Origin: Xanthobacteraceae bacterium
GTDB taxonomy: Bacteria > Pseudomonadota > Alphaproteobacteria > Rhizobiales > Xanthobacteraceae
DNA: 64,000 bases
NCBI GenBank assembly: GCA_029239875.1
Contig: JARBUD010000008.1
Location: 62,001 to 126,000 of the forward strand
Direction: 5' to 3'
The position numbers were made by a program, and so were the translations under genes. The notes below the pieces were generated by a model, which was given only the letters and a program-made list of their open reading frames with translations, had not been told where the DNA came from and made no database searches. How positions within the stretch are numbered: position 1 is the first letter of the stretch; every line of letters begins with the position of its first letter. Shown here one piece after another: positions 42,913 through 52,052 of this stretch.

Positions 42913-43743
42913 ATGGCGGGGCTCGACGCTTGGATCGGCCGCATGGAGACGTCGGTCGCGCGGCTCGATGGCTGGCCGCTCGCCGGCCTTCATGCGGCGC
43001 TGGACAACAACGAAGCAGTCGAAAGCGGGACGGCGCTGCCGCCGACCGGGCAGTGGCTCTATTTTCAGCCGCTCGCGCCGCAGTCTGGCCTCGGCCCGGA
43101 TGGGCATCCCGAGCGCGGAGGCTTTCTGCCGCCCATCGAACTGCCCCGCCGCATGTGGGCGGCGAGCGACATGACCTATCACCGTCCAATGTGCGTCGGC
43201 GACGAGGTCGAGAAGCGCTCGCGGATCGCCAATGTGTCGTCCAAGAGCGGGCGGACCGGCACGCTCGCCTTCGTCACCGTGGAGCACTCCTATCTCAGGA
43301 GCGGCATGCTGATGCTCTCCGAGACGCAGACACTGGTCTATCGCGAGGCGCCCTCGCCCGGCGAGCCGCCTCCCCCGCCGCAGCCGGCACCGGACGGTGC
43401 CCTCTGGTCGCACGTGGCGACGCCGGATTCCCGGCTGCTGTTCCGCTACTCGGCGGTGACGTTCAACGCCCACCGCATCCACTATGACGAACCCTATGCG
43501 CGGCAGGTCGAGGGCTATCCGGGGCTGGTCGTCCACGGGCAGCTGACGGCGACCTTGCTGATCGAGGCATTCCGCAGGGAACGGCCGACATTCGTGATCG
43601 GCGGCTTTTCGTTCCGGGCGATGCGGCCGGTCTTTGCCGGGACCACCATCCATCTCGAAGGCGGCGCCGACGGCGACGGGTATCGCCTGTGGGCGCGCGA
43701 CCAGGACGGCGCCGTAATCGTCGAGGCGAAGGTCCGTCCTTGA
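42913..43743 (+). CDS. FAS1-like/MaoC hydratase (mesaconyl-C4-CoA hydratase type)
   Basis: Hot-dog-fold CoA hydratase/dehydratase, 276 residues from ATG 42913 (GGGAG seven bases upstream). The N-terminal half is the FAS1-like dehydratase domain; the C-terminal half carries the hydratase signature, FNAHRIHYDEPYA…GYPGLVVHGQLTATLL (about 188-219), with the catalytic Asp/His pair. Relatives hydrate mesaconyl-C4-CoA or itaconyl-CoA to citramalyl-CoA, which CitE-like lyases then cleave. A CitE-like lyase lies in this cluster, so a hydratase–lyase pair is likely. Substrate chain not determined. Confidence 0.82.
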   Translation: MAGLDAWIGRMETSVARLDGWPLAGLHAALDNNEAVESGTALPPTGQWLYFQPLAPQSGLGPDGHPERGGFLPPIELPRRMWAASDMTYHRPMCVGDEVEKRSRIANVSSKSGRTGTLAFVTVEHSYLRSGMLMLSETQTLVYREAPSPGEPPPPPQPAPDGALWSHVATPDSRLLFRYSAVTFNAHRIHYDEPYARQVEGYPGLVVHGQLTATLLIEAFRRERPTFVIGGFSFRAMRPVFAGTTIHLEGGADGDGYRLWARDQDGAVIVEAKVRP

Positions 43744-43809
43744 GCGCTGCAACGAGCGGCTGATGCCCGTTCTTCGGCATCGGACCGCGGGCTGAAGAAG
43801 GGGAGAAGA

Positions 43810-44568
43810 ATGACGGACAATCGGGAACTCGCCGGCCATACCGCGCTGGTGACCGGAGCGGCCCGCAACGTGGGACGCGCCATCGCCGTGGCTCTGGCAC
43901 GAGCCGGCGCGAGGGTGGTGGTGCATGCGCGCTCCTCGGTGGACGCGGCGAACGAGACCGTGGCGCGGTGCCAGCAGGCATTCGGCGGCGCGGACGGGGC
44001 TTTCGCGCATTTCGCCGATCTGACCGACCCCGAAGCCGTGCGCGTCATGTTCGGGGAGGTCGAAGCGCGCTTCGGCGGGCTCGACCTCCTGGTCCACAAC
44101 GCCGCCGAGCGTGCGGACGGCCCCTTCGACGAGATCAGCTTTGCCGAATGGCACCGGATCGTCGGCAGCATCCTCGACAGCGCCTTCCTGTGCGACCAGG
44201 CGGCGCTGCCGCTGCTGAGGCGTAGCGCCGCCGCCGGCATCATCCATATCGGCGGCGTCGCCGCGCATGTGGGGGTCCGCCATCGCGCCCACGTGTCGGC
44301 GGCGAAGGCCGGCATCGTCGGGCTCACCCGGGCCCTCGCCGCCGAGCTGGCTCCCGAGCGGATCACGGTGAACTGCATCTCGCCGGCCCAGATGGAGACC
44401 GAGCGCAAGGGGCACCTGCCCGAGCATTTCCGGCAGCGCCCGGTGCCGCTCGGCCGGCCGGGACAGCCCGACGAACTCGCCAGCCTCGTCTGCTTCCTTG
44501 CCGGCCCCTCCGGCCGCTTCATCACCGGCCAGACCATCCATCTCAATGGCGGGTGGTACATGGGATGA
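43810..44568 (+). CDS. SDR-family protein lacking the usual catalytic residues
   Basis: Short-chain dehydrogenase fold, 252 residues. The cofactor loop is TGAARNVGRAIA (about 14-25; Asn where Gly is usual), HNAA replaces NNAG (about 95), the position of the catalytic serine reads HIGGVAAH (about 149-156), and the YxxxK site reads HVSAAK (Val where Tyr belongs, about 163-168). So the lysine stays while Ser and Tyr are gone. The fold end ITVNCISPAQME and GQTIHLNGGWYMG is normal. It follows the hydratase gene by 66 bp. It may bind NAD(P) for another chemistry or be regulatory; a normal alcohol dehydrogenase role is doubtful. Confidence 0.8.
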   Translation: MTDNRELAGHTALVTGAARNVGRAIAVALARAGARVVVHARSSVDAANETVARCQQAFGGADGAFAHFADLTDPEAVRVMFGEVEARFGGLDLLVHNAAERADGPFDEISFAEWHRIVGSILDSAFLCDQAALPLLRRSAAAGIIHIGGVAAHVGVRHRAHVSAAKAGIVGLTRALAAELAPERITVNCISPAQMETERKGHLPEHFRQRPVPLGRPGQPDELASLVCFLAGPSGRFITGQTIHLNGGWYMG

Positions 44569-44667
44569 GGTCGCCGGCAATCGCACTATCGACCGATCAG
44601 GAGTTTCGATCGTCGCGATCTCACACCAATATTAGACGCGATATAAACTAGACCTCACAGTCTCCTC

Positions 44668-47595
44668 ATGAGCATGCGTCAGGTTCGCGGGGCGAATTCC
44701 GCCCCATCGCAACAGCCGTTGTTGTCGCCACACGCACCCGAGGAAGGGGACGGTGTCGATACGTCGCCCGCGATCGGCGACAGGGTGGCGAAGACGACCT
44801 GCTATATGTGCGCCTGCCGCTGCGGCATCGAGGTGCACGTCCGCGACGGCAAGATCCGCTACATCAACGGGAACAAGGACCACCCGGTCAATCGCGGCGT
44901 GCTGTGCGGCAAGGGCAGTGCCGGCATCATGCAGCACTACAGCCCGGCGCGCCTGCGGAAGCCGCTTCTGCGCACCGGGCCGCGCGGTGCGGGCGAGTTC
45001 CGCGAGATCGAATGGGACGAAGCGCTTTCCATCGTCACCGAACGTCTCGGCCGGATCCGGGCCACCGATCCCAAGAAGCTCGCCTTCTTCACCGGACGCG
45101 ATCAGTCGCAGTCGCTGACCGGCTGGTGGGCCGCGCGGTTCGGCACGCCCAATTTCGCCGCCCATGGCGGCTTCTGCTCGGTCAACATGGCGACCGCCGG
45201 CCTTTACACGGTCGGTGGCGCGTTCTGGGAGTTCGGCGAGCCGGACTGGGAGCGCGCCAAGTACTTCATGCTGTTCGGCGTCGCCGAAGACCATGATTCC
45301 AACCCGATCAAGATCGGGCTCGGCAAGCTGAAGGCGCGGGGAGGCAAGTTCGTCTCCATCAACCCATGCCGCACCGGCTACAATGCGATAGCCGACGAAT
45401 GGATCGGCATCCGTCCGGGCACGGACGGGATATTCGTGCTCGCCCTCGTCCATGAGCTGCTCAGGGCCGGACGCGTCGATGTCGACTATCTCGCCCGCTA
45501 CACCAATGCGGCGGTGCTGGTGATCAAGGCGCCGGGCGAAGCGGATGACGGCCTTTTCGTGCGCGATGACGAAGGCCGCGTCCTCGCCTGGGACCGCGTG
45601 CGCCAGATGGCGGCGCCGCTCGACGACCCCGATCTCGCCCCGGCGATGACCGGCGGGTTCATCGTCGGCGGACGCTCATGCGTGCCGGTGTTCCAGCTCC
45701 TTGCCGAGCGCTATCTCGATGCGGCCTATGCGCCTGACGCGGCGGCGGAGCGCTGCGGAGTTCCCGCCGACAACATCCGTCGCATCGCCGCCGAGCTCGC
45801 CCATGTCGCCTTCGAGGAGGCGATAGAGCTTGCGGTGCCGTGGACCGACATGGCGGGCCGCCGGCACGAGACGATGCGCGGACGGCCGGTGGCCATGCAC
45901 GCCATGCGCGGCATCTCCGCCCATTCCAACGGCTTCCAGACCTGCCGGGCGATCCATCTGCTCCAGGTGCTGCTCGGCACGGTCGATGTGCCCGGGGGCT
46001 GGCGCTACAAGCCGCCCTTCCCGAAGCCGCCGCCGCCCGGCCCGAAACCCGCCGGGAAGGACGGGGGCAAGCCGGACACGCCCCTGTCGGGCATGCCGCT
46101 CGGCTTCGTGCATGCACCCGAGGACCTGCTGGTCGACGGCGACGGCCGTCCGGTGCGCATCGACAAGGCCTATTCGTGGGAGGCGCCCCTCGCCTCCCAC
46201 GGGATGATGCACACCGTCATCCGCAATGCCTGGGCGGGCGATCCCTACCGGATCGACACGCTGATGATGTACATGGCCAACATGGCCTGGAACTCGTCGA
46301 TGAACACCGACGAGACCATGAAGATGCTGACGGACACGGATGAGGCGGGCGATTATCGCATTCCCTTCTTCATCTATGCCGACGCCTATTATTCCGAGAC
46401 GGTGGCCTTCGCCGATCTGGTGCTCCCCGACACGACCTATCTCGAGCGCCACGACTGCATCAGCCTGCTCGACCGCCCGATCAGCCATGCCGACGGGCCG
46501 GGCGACGCCATCCGTCACCCGGTGGTCCAGCCCGACCGCGACGTGCGCCCGTTCCAGAGCGTGCTGATCGAGCTCGGCGCGCGGCTGGGGCTCCCCGGCT
46601 TCGTCACCGAGGACGGCAGCGCGAAATACCGCGACTACGCCGACTACATCGTCAATCACGAGCGCACGCCCGGCATCGGCCCGCTCGCCGGCTGGCGCGG
46701 CGAGAGCGGCGGAGACATCGGCCGAGGCCAGCCCAACCCTTCCCAGCTCGACCGCTACATCGCCAATGGCGGCTTCTGGCATCACAAGCTCGATCCCGAT
46801 CAGCGCTTCTACAAGATGGCTAACCCCGCCTATCTGGAATTCGCGCAGCAGATGGGTTTCGTGCTGAAGGTCGAGCCGGTGGTGTTCCAGCTCTATTCGG
46901 AACCGCTGCAGCGTTTCCGCCTCGCCGCGCGCGGCCACGGGCCGGTGCAACCGCCGGAATCCGAGCGCGCCCGCATCGAGGCGCATATGGACCCGCTGCC
47001 GATCTGGTACGCGCCGTTCGAGCAGGCGATGGTCAATCCGGCCGAATATCCGCTGGCCGCCATCACCCAGCGCCCCATGCACATGTACCATTCGTGGGGG
47101 TCGCAGAACGCCTGGCTGCGGCAGATCACTAGCCAGAACCGGCTCTTCGTTCATCACGATCTCGCAGCTGAACTCGGGTTCGCCGACGATGACTGGGTGT
47201 GGATCGAAAGCGTCAATGGCCGCGTCAAAGGACAGGTCCGCCTCGTGGAGGGCGTCGAGCGCAACACGGTCTGGACCTGGAACGCCATCGGCAAGCGCCG
47301 CGGCGCTTGGGCGCTGAAGGCAGACGCCGCAGAGAGCAATCGCGGCTTCCTGCTCAACCACGCCATCGGCGACCTGTTGCCGGCTGACGGCAGCGGAAAG
47401 CGCTACTCGAACTCCGATCCGGTGACGGGACAGGCGGCCTGGTTCGACCTGCGGGTGAGGCTGCGCCGCTGCGAGCCCTGCGAGGAGGGTTTCGCCGAGC
47501 CGAGCTTCGACGCCCTGCCCCTGCCGCCATCCATCCCTCCCGCGCCGGAGAAGCTCAGCTTCGGCGCCGAGTTCAGAAGGGCGTTCGGACGATGA
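44668..47595 (+). CDS. soeA: Membrane-bound sulfite dehydrogenase, molybdopterin subunit SoeA
   Basis: Molybdopterin-guanine-dinucleotide oxidoreductase, 975 residues, DMSO-reductase family. An N-terminal [4Fe-4S] site CYMCACRCG…CGKG (about 45-82) leads into the catalytic body, with the MGD-binding C-terminal domain (QRPMHMYHSWGSQNAWLRQITSQN region, about 802-825). There is no Tat signal, so it faces the cytoplasm, as established for SoeA, which oxidises sulfite to sulfate and feeds electrons to the quinone pool. The next genes are the four-cluster ferredoxin and DmsC-type anchor of SoeBC and a SulP carrier. Polysulfide or thiosulfate reductases are related alternatives, but lack of a Tat signal and the sulfate carrier favour Soe. 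Confidence 0.82.
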   Translation: MSMRQVRGANSAPSQQPLLSPHAPEEGDGVDTSPAIGDRVAKTTCYMCACRCGIEVHVRDGKIRYINGNKDHPVNRGVLCGKGSAGIMQHYSPARLRKPLLRTGPRGAGEFREIEWDEALSIVTERLGRIRATDPKKLAFFTGRDQSQSLTGWWAARFGTPNFAAHGGFCSVNMATAGLYTVGGAFWEFGEPDWERAKYFMLFGVAEDHDSNPIKIGLGKLKARGGKFVSINPCRTGYNAIADEWIGIRPGTDGIFVLALVHELLRAGRVDVDYLARYTNAAVLVIKAPGEADDGLFVRDDEGRVLAWDRVRQMAAPLDDPDLAPAMTGGFIVGGRSCVPVFQLLAERYLDAAYAPDAAAERCGVPADNIRRIAAELAHVAFEEAIELAVPWTDMAGRRHETMRGRPVAMHAMRGISAHSNGFQTCRAIHLLQVLLGTVDVPGGWRYKPPFPKPPPPGPKPAGKDGGKPDTPLSGMPLGFVHAPEDLLVDGDGRPVRIDKAYSWEAPLASHGMMHTVIRNAWAGDPYRIDTLMMYMANMAWNSSMNTDETMKMLTDTDEAGDYRIPFFIYADAYYSETVAFADLVLPDTTYLERHDCISLLDRPISHADGPGDAIRHPVVQPDRDVRPFQSVLIELGARLGLPGFVTEDGSAKYRDYADYIVNHERTPGIGPLAGWRGESGGDIGRGQPNPSQLDRYIANGGFWHHKLDPDQRFYKMANPAYLEFAQQMGFVLKVEPVVFQLYSEPLQRFRLAARGHGPVQPPESERARIEAHMDPLPIWYAPFEQAMVNPAEYPLAAITQRPMHMYHSWGSQNAWLRQITSQNRLFVHHDLAAELGFADDDWVWIESVNGRVKGQVRLVEGVERNTVWTWNAIGKRRGAWALKADAAESNRGFLLNHAIGDLLPADGSGKRYSNSDPVTGQAAWFDLRVRLRRCEPCEEGFAEPSFDALPLPPSIPPAPEKLSFGAEFRRAFGR

Positions 47596-48326
47596 CCTGC
47601 ATCCCCGCCGCGACCGAAAGGAGCCTCGGCCTCGTCATCGATCTCGACACCTGCGTCGGCTGCCAGGCCTGCGTGACGTCTTGCAAGGAATGGAACACGG
47701 GCGGCCATATGGCGCCGCTGACGGACATGAAGCCTTATGGCGGCGGCGTCGACGGCGTGTGGTTCAACCGGGTGCACACTCTGGAGCACATCACCGATGC
47801 CGGCGGGCGGACCGTGCATTTCCCGCGCTCCTGCCTGCACTGCGCGCAGCCGGCATGCGTCAGCGTGTGCCCCACCGGCGCCTCCTACAAGCGCACCTCC
47901 GACGGCATCGTGCTGGTGGACGAGGACAAGTGCATCGGCTGCAAACTGTGCAGCTGGGCCTGCCCCTACGGTGCACGTGAGTTCGACGTCGATGTCGGCG
48001 TGATGAAGAAGTGCACGCTGTGCGTCGACCGCATCTACAACGAGCACCTGAGCGTCGAGGATCGCGTGCCGGCCTGCGTCGCCGCCTGCCCGACCGGCGC
48101 CCGCCATTTCGGCGATCTCGGCGATCCGAATTCGGCTGCCTCGATCCTCGTCGAGGAACGCGGCGGCGTCGCCCTGATGCCCGAGCTGGGCTACGAGCCC
48201 ACCAATCGCTATCTGCCGCCCCGCGCGCGCTCGGAGAGGGCGCCCAAGGTGGCGGCTGCGGCGCTCGAAGACGCGGCGCCGCAGGGCGGCTTCCTCGGCT
48301 GGGTCGACCGCCTGCTGGCGAGATAA
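47592..48326 (+). CDS. soeB: Sulfite dehydrogenase iron–sulfur subunit SoeB
   Basis: Electron-transfer subunit, 244 residues, with sixteen cysteines in four clusters: CVGCQACVTSCKEWN (about 17-31), CLHCAQPACVSVCPTG (about 82-97), CIGCKLCSWACPYGA (about 116-130) and CTLC…CVAACPTGA (about 143-170). It passes electrons from SoeA to the membrane anchor. The ATG overlaps the soeA stop (ATGA, 47592-47595). A long Ala-rich tail follows the last cluster. Confidence 0.87.
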   Translation: MTCIPAATERSLGLVIDLDTCVGCQACVTSCKEWNTGGHMAPLTDMKPYGGGVDGVWFNRVHTLEHITDAGGRTVHFPRSCLHCAQPACVSVCPTGASYKRTSDGIVLVDEDKCIGCKLCSWACPYGAREFDVDVGVMKKCTLCVDRIYNEHLSVEDRVPACVAACPTGARHFGDLGDPNSAASILVEERGGVALMPELGYEPTNRYLPPRARSERAPKVAAAALEDAAPQGGFLGWVDRLLAR

Positions 48327-48329
48327 GAG

Positions 48330-49268
48330 ATGCACCCCGCCTATTCCGTCATCTTCTTCACCACGAGCACCGGCGCAGGCTATGGCCTGCTGGCGCTGCT
48401 CGGGCTCATGTCGCTCCTGGGCGTGCTGCCGGCCGGACTTTGGCCCGTTCTCGCCGGGCTGGGATTGGCGTTCGCGCTGATCGCCGGAGGACTGCTGTCG
48501 TCGACGGGGCATCTCGGCCGTCCCGAACGCGCCTGGCGCGCCTTCTCGCAATGGCGCTCCTCCTGGCTCTCGCGGGAAGGCGTGTGCGCGGTGCTCACCT
48601 TCGTGCCCGGCACGCTGTTCGGGCTCGGCTGGATAGTGACGCAGCGCCCCGAGGGGTGGGTGGCGGTGGCCGGCGGGGGCGCGGCGCTCGGCGCGGTGGC
48701 CACCGTCTATTGCACGGCCATGATCTACGCGTCGCTGAAGCCGGTGGCGCAATGGCACAGCCGGTTCACGCTGCCGGGATATCTGATCTTCGCCGCCATG
48801 AGCGGTCTTGTCCTGCTGAACGCAGTGTTCGCCGTCTTCGGCCAGGCCGCCAGCATACTAAGCATCGCAGCGGCGGTTCTGACGTTGGCCGGCTGGGCCT
48901 GGAAACGGGCGACCTGGCAGCACGACGACGCGTTGAACCTGCCCGCCACGGCCAACTCCGCCACGGGCCTGGCGGGCGGCAGGGTGCAGAGCATCGAGTG
49001 GCCCCATTCGGAAGAGAACTACCTGCTGAAGGAGATGGGCTTCCGGGTCGCCCGCAAGCATCGCGACAGGCTTCGCCTCATCGCGCAAGCGCTCGCCTTC
49101 GCGGTGCCGGCGGCTCTATTGGCTATCGCCCCGCTGCTGCCGGTCCCGGCGGCAGTCGCAGCCGGCATAGTGGCAGCCCTCTGCCAGATCGCCGGCCTGC
49201 TGGTCGAGCGCTGGCTGTTCTTCGCCGACGCGAAACACACGGTCATGCTCTATTACGGGCGGACATGA
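48330..49268 (+). CDS. soeC: Sulfite dehydrogenase membrane anchor SoeC (DmsC type)
   Basis: Polytopic DmsC-type anchor of 312 residues, about eight or nine helices, starting YSVIFFTTSTGAGYGLLALLGL (about 4-25), with STGHLGRPERAWRAFSQWRSSWLSREG (about 51-77) as the conserved loop bearing the quinone-site His and Arg residues. It takes electrons to the quinone pool. Three bases follow the soeB stop, and the soeC stop overlaps the sulP start (ATGA). Confidence 0.85.
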   Translation: MHPAYSVIFFTTSTGAGYGLLALLGLMSLLGVLPAGLWPVLAGLGLAFALIAGGLLSSTGHLGRPERAWRAFSQWRSSWLSREGVCAVLTFVPGTLFGLGWIVTQRPEGWVAVAGGGAALGAVATVYCTAMIYASLKPVAQWHSRFTLPGYLIFAAMSGLVLLNAVFAVFGQAASILSIAAAVLTLAGWAWKRATWQHDDALNLPATANSATGLAGGRVQSIEWPHSEENYLLKEMGFRVARKHRDRLRLIAQALAFAVPAALLAIAPLLPVPAAVAAGIVAALCQIAGLLVERWLFFADAKHTVMLYYGRT

Positions 49269-51064
49269 CCGCCCCGCGTGTCGCCGAACTTGTCTCGCCG
49301 CGAACCCTGCCCGCGGATATGCTCGCGGGCTTCCTTGGAGCGGTGCTGGCGCTGCCGCAAGGCATCGCCTTCGCCGCGCTCGCGGGAATGCCGCCCGAAT
49401 TCGGCATCTACACTGCCATCGTGCCGTGCATCGTGGCGGCGCTGTTCGGCTCGAGCCGCTACGTCGTCTCCGGTCCGACCAATGCCAATTCGCTGGCACT
49501 GATGACCGCGCTTGTCCCGTTCGCCGCCCCAGGCAGCCCGGCGTTCATCGCGACGGCCCTGGCCGTGACCGCTCTCGTCGGCGCGATGCAGCTGTTGCTC
49601 GGCCTGTTCCGGCTCGGCTGGATAACGGACTTCATTTCCCCGTCCGTATTGACCGGCTTCATGAGCGGGGCGGCGCTACTGATCGGTCTCTACGCGCTCG
49701 TCGACGTGCTCGGGCTTCATCTTGACGGCGTGCATGGTGCCGCCGACACGCTCGCCGCCCTGGCCGCGCATGTCTCCGATGCCAGCCCCAGCGCCGTCAT
49801 CGTGGCAGCATCCACGCTTGTCGCGACAGCGGGGTTCGCGCGCCTCTCGCGCAAGCTGCCCTACATGCTGATGGGCGTCATGGTCGGCTACGGGACGAGC
49901 GAGCTCCTGGTCCGCAGCTTCGGCATGGCGGAAATGGCACGGGTGGGCGCGATACCCGCGGCGCTGCCGCCGCTCTCGCTGCCGCTGGTCCGCCTCGATC
50001 AACTGCCCGAGCTCATGTCGATCGCCGCGGCGCTGTCGATCGTCGCGCTCGGCCAGTCGGTGTCGATCACCAAGGCGCTGGCGCGCCGCTCGGGCGAATA
50101 TGTCGACGTCGACAGGGAATTCATCGGCCAGGGGCTGTCGAACGTCGCCGGCGCCTTCTTTTCCTCCTATGTCTCCTGCGGCTCGCTGAACCGCTCGCTC
50201 CCCAATTATCTCGCGGGAGCGCGCACGCCGATGGCGGCGGTGTTCTCGGCGGTGTTCCTGATCGGACTGGTCCTTGTGAGCCGGCCGGTGCTGGAGCGCC
50301 TGCCGCTGGCGGCCATCGGCGCGCTTCTGTTCTACATCGCCCTGGGACTGCTGGACCTGCAGCGCTTCCGCTGGCTGTGGCGTGCCGGGCGCGCGGATTT
50401 CATCGTCGCTCTGGTGACGCTCGGCGCCATGCTGACATTGCCGTTCCAGGACGCGATCCTGCTCGGCTGCGGACTGGCGCTCGTCGGCTATCTGCATCGC
50501 ACCGCGCATCCGGCGGTGCGTACGCTCGTGCCCGATCCGCGCTCGCCCGATCGGCCCTTCACGCCGCTGGAAGAGCTGGCGGGGCCTGCCGTCGAATGTC
50601 CTCAGCTCAAATTGGTGCGCGTGGAGGGATCGCTCTATTTCGGCGCCGCGGGCCATGTCGGCAAGCGTCTCCAGCACATGCGCTCGCGCTTCGGGCAGAA
50701 GCATCTGCTGGTCATGGTGAAGAGCATGAACTTCATCGACGTGGCGGGAACCGAGCTATGGACGCATGAGCTTGCCCAGCGCCGCGCGGAGGGAGGCGAC
50801 ATCTATTTCCATCGACCGCGTTCGGCCGTGCGGGACATCTGGGCGCGAACCGGCTTCATCGCCCAGCTGGGATCCGATCATGTCTTCGGATCGAAGCGGG
50901 AGGCCGTGGCGCAGATCTACAAGCGCCTCGACAAAGGCATCTGCGCGACTTGCACCGCGCGCATCTTCCACGAATGCGGGGATGCGCCCGCGGTCGAAGA
51001 AGACGCTCTCGCGTCTTCCGGTATCCGCGCGGGCGGCTATGATCGCGCAGAGGGAATGGGATGA
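49265..51064 (+). CDS. SulP-family sulfate transporter with STAS domain
   Basis: SulP anion carrier of 599 residues. Residues about 1-425 are the membrane part with two inverted halves (FGIYTAIVPCIVAALFGSSRYVVSGPTNANS near 45-75 is the first anion-site region); about 460-560 is the cytoplasmic STAS domain (LKLVRVEGSLYFGAAGHVGKRL; MVKSMNFIDVAGTELW). The start overlaps soeC and the stop overlaps lysR (ATGA at both ends). Most SulP proteins import sulfate or bicarbonate, but placed directly after a sulfite dehydrogenase this one may release the sulfate formed. Direction is inference. Confidence 0.87.
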   Translation: MTAPRVAELVSPRTLPADMLAGFLGAVLALPQGIAFAALAGMPPEFGIYTAIVPCIVAALFGSSRYVVSGPTNANSLALMTALVPFAAPGSPAFIATALAVTALVGAMQLLLGLFRLGWITDFISPSVLTGFMSGAALLIGLYALVDVLGLHLDGVHGAADTLAALAAHVSDASPSAVIVAASTLVATAGFARLSRKLPYMLMGVMVGYGTSELLVRSFGMAEMARVGAIPAALPPLSLPLVRLDQLPELMSIAAALSIVALGQSVSITKALARRSGEYVDVDREFIGQGLSNVAGAFFSSYVSCGSLNRSLPNYLAGARTPMAAVFSAVFLIGLVLVSRPVLERLPLAAIGALLFYIALGLLDLQRFRWLWRAGRADFIVALVTLGAMLTLPFQDAILLGCGLALVGYLHRTAHPAVRTLVPDPRSPDRPFTPLEELAGPAVECPQLKLVRVEGSLYFGAAGHVGKRLQHMRSRFGQKHLLVMVKSMNFIDVAGTELWTHELAQRRAEGGDIYFHRPRSAVRDIWARTGFIAQLGSDHVFGSKREAVAQIYKRLDKGICATCTARIFHECGDAPAVEEDALASSGIRAGGYDRAEGMG

Positions 51065-51999
51065 CGCTCGACCAGCTACGTATCTTCGTCGCAGTGGCAG
51101 AGCGGCAGCACGTCACGAAGGCTGCGCATGCGCTCAATCTCGCCCAGTCCGCGGCGAGCCATGCGATTGCCGCGCTGGAAGCGCGCCACAATACCACCCT
51201 GTTCAATCGCGTGGGCCGGCACATCGAGCTGACCGAGGCCGGGGCCGCCTTCCTGCAGGAGGCGCGGGCTGTGCTGGCGCGCGCGGAACGGGCCGAATTG
51301 ATGCTGGCCGAATTCGGCACCCTCATGCGCGGGACGCTCGCGGTGCAGGCCAGCCAGACGATCGCCAGCTACTGGCTTCCGCGCCATCTCGTGGCTTTCC
51401 GACGGGCTTATCCGCACATCGACATCCATCTCGCCGTCGGCAACACCACGCAGGTGGCGGCGGCGGTCGAGAGCGGCGCTGCCGATATCGGGTTCGTCGA
51501 GGCCGAGGTGGTCCACGGCCATTTCAAGGTGGTGCCGGTGGCACGCGATCAACTCATCGTCCTCGTGGCGCCCGGCCACCCCTGGGAAGGACGGACCGAC
51601 CTGACCGTCGCCGAGATGATGGCGGGCGAGTGGGTGCTGCGGGAGCCGGGCTCGGGGACCCGCTCGGTGTTCGAGGAAGCGATGCGGCCTCACATGAAGA
51701 GCGGGGCGGCGCTGCACGTCGTGCTGGAGCTGCCGTCGAACGAGGCGGTGCGCGCGGCGGTGGAGGCCGGCATGGGGGCGACCGCGCTCTCGGCTTCGGT
51801 CGCGGCACCGAGCGTGGAGGCCGGGCTGCTGCGCCATGTGCCGTTTCGGCTGCCCGAACGCGAGTTCCACCTGTTGCAGCACCGCGAACGCGTGCCCAGC
51901 CGGGCGGCGGCGGCGCTGGCGGACACCGTCCTCGGGCGGACTCCGGCGTCGTCGACGAAGGCGGTCAACGCTTGCGACGACAGCCGTGTGGTCACCTAG
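51061..51999 (+). CDS. LysR-type regulator of the soe operon
   Basis: LysR-type regulator, 312 residues. N-terminal winged helix (2-60: LDQLRIFVAVAERQHVTKAA, recognition helix AQSAASHAIAALEA) and an effector domain with GTLAVQASQTIASYWLPRHL near residue 92-111. The effector half resembles the CysL/CbbR group, whose ligands include small anions, so sulfite or sulfate sensing is possible. Its ATG overlaps the sulP stop, putting regulator and target in one transcript, unlike the usual divergent LysR layout. Two small dyads before soeA could be its site. Confidence 0.82.
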   Translation: MTLDQLRIFVAVAERQHVTKAAHALNLAQSAASHAIAALEARHNTTLFNRVGRHIELTEAGAAFLQEARAVLARAERAELMLAEFGTLMRGTLAVQASQTIASYWLPRHLVAFRRAYPHIDIHLAVGNTTQVAAAVESGAADIGFVEAEVVHGHFKVVPVARDQLIVLVAPGHPWEGRTDLTVAEMMAGEWVLREPGSGTRSVFEEAMRPHMKSGAALHVVLELPSNEAVRAAVEAGMGATALSASVAAPSVEAGLLRHVPFRLPEREFHLLQHRERVPSRAAAALADTVLGRTPASSTKAVNACDDSRVVT

Positions 52000-52052
52000 A
52001 GCGCGGCGTTGCGCACGGACTTCAGACTGCGAGGTCTATACGCGGCGGAATC

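Noticed and set aside
48011-49264. Long in-frame extension upstream of the SulP gene
   Set aside because: It overlaps soeB and soeC in another frame. The ATG at 49265 overlapping the soeC stop gives a normal SulP N-terminus.
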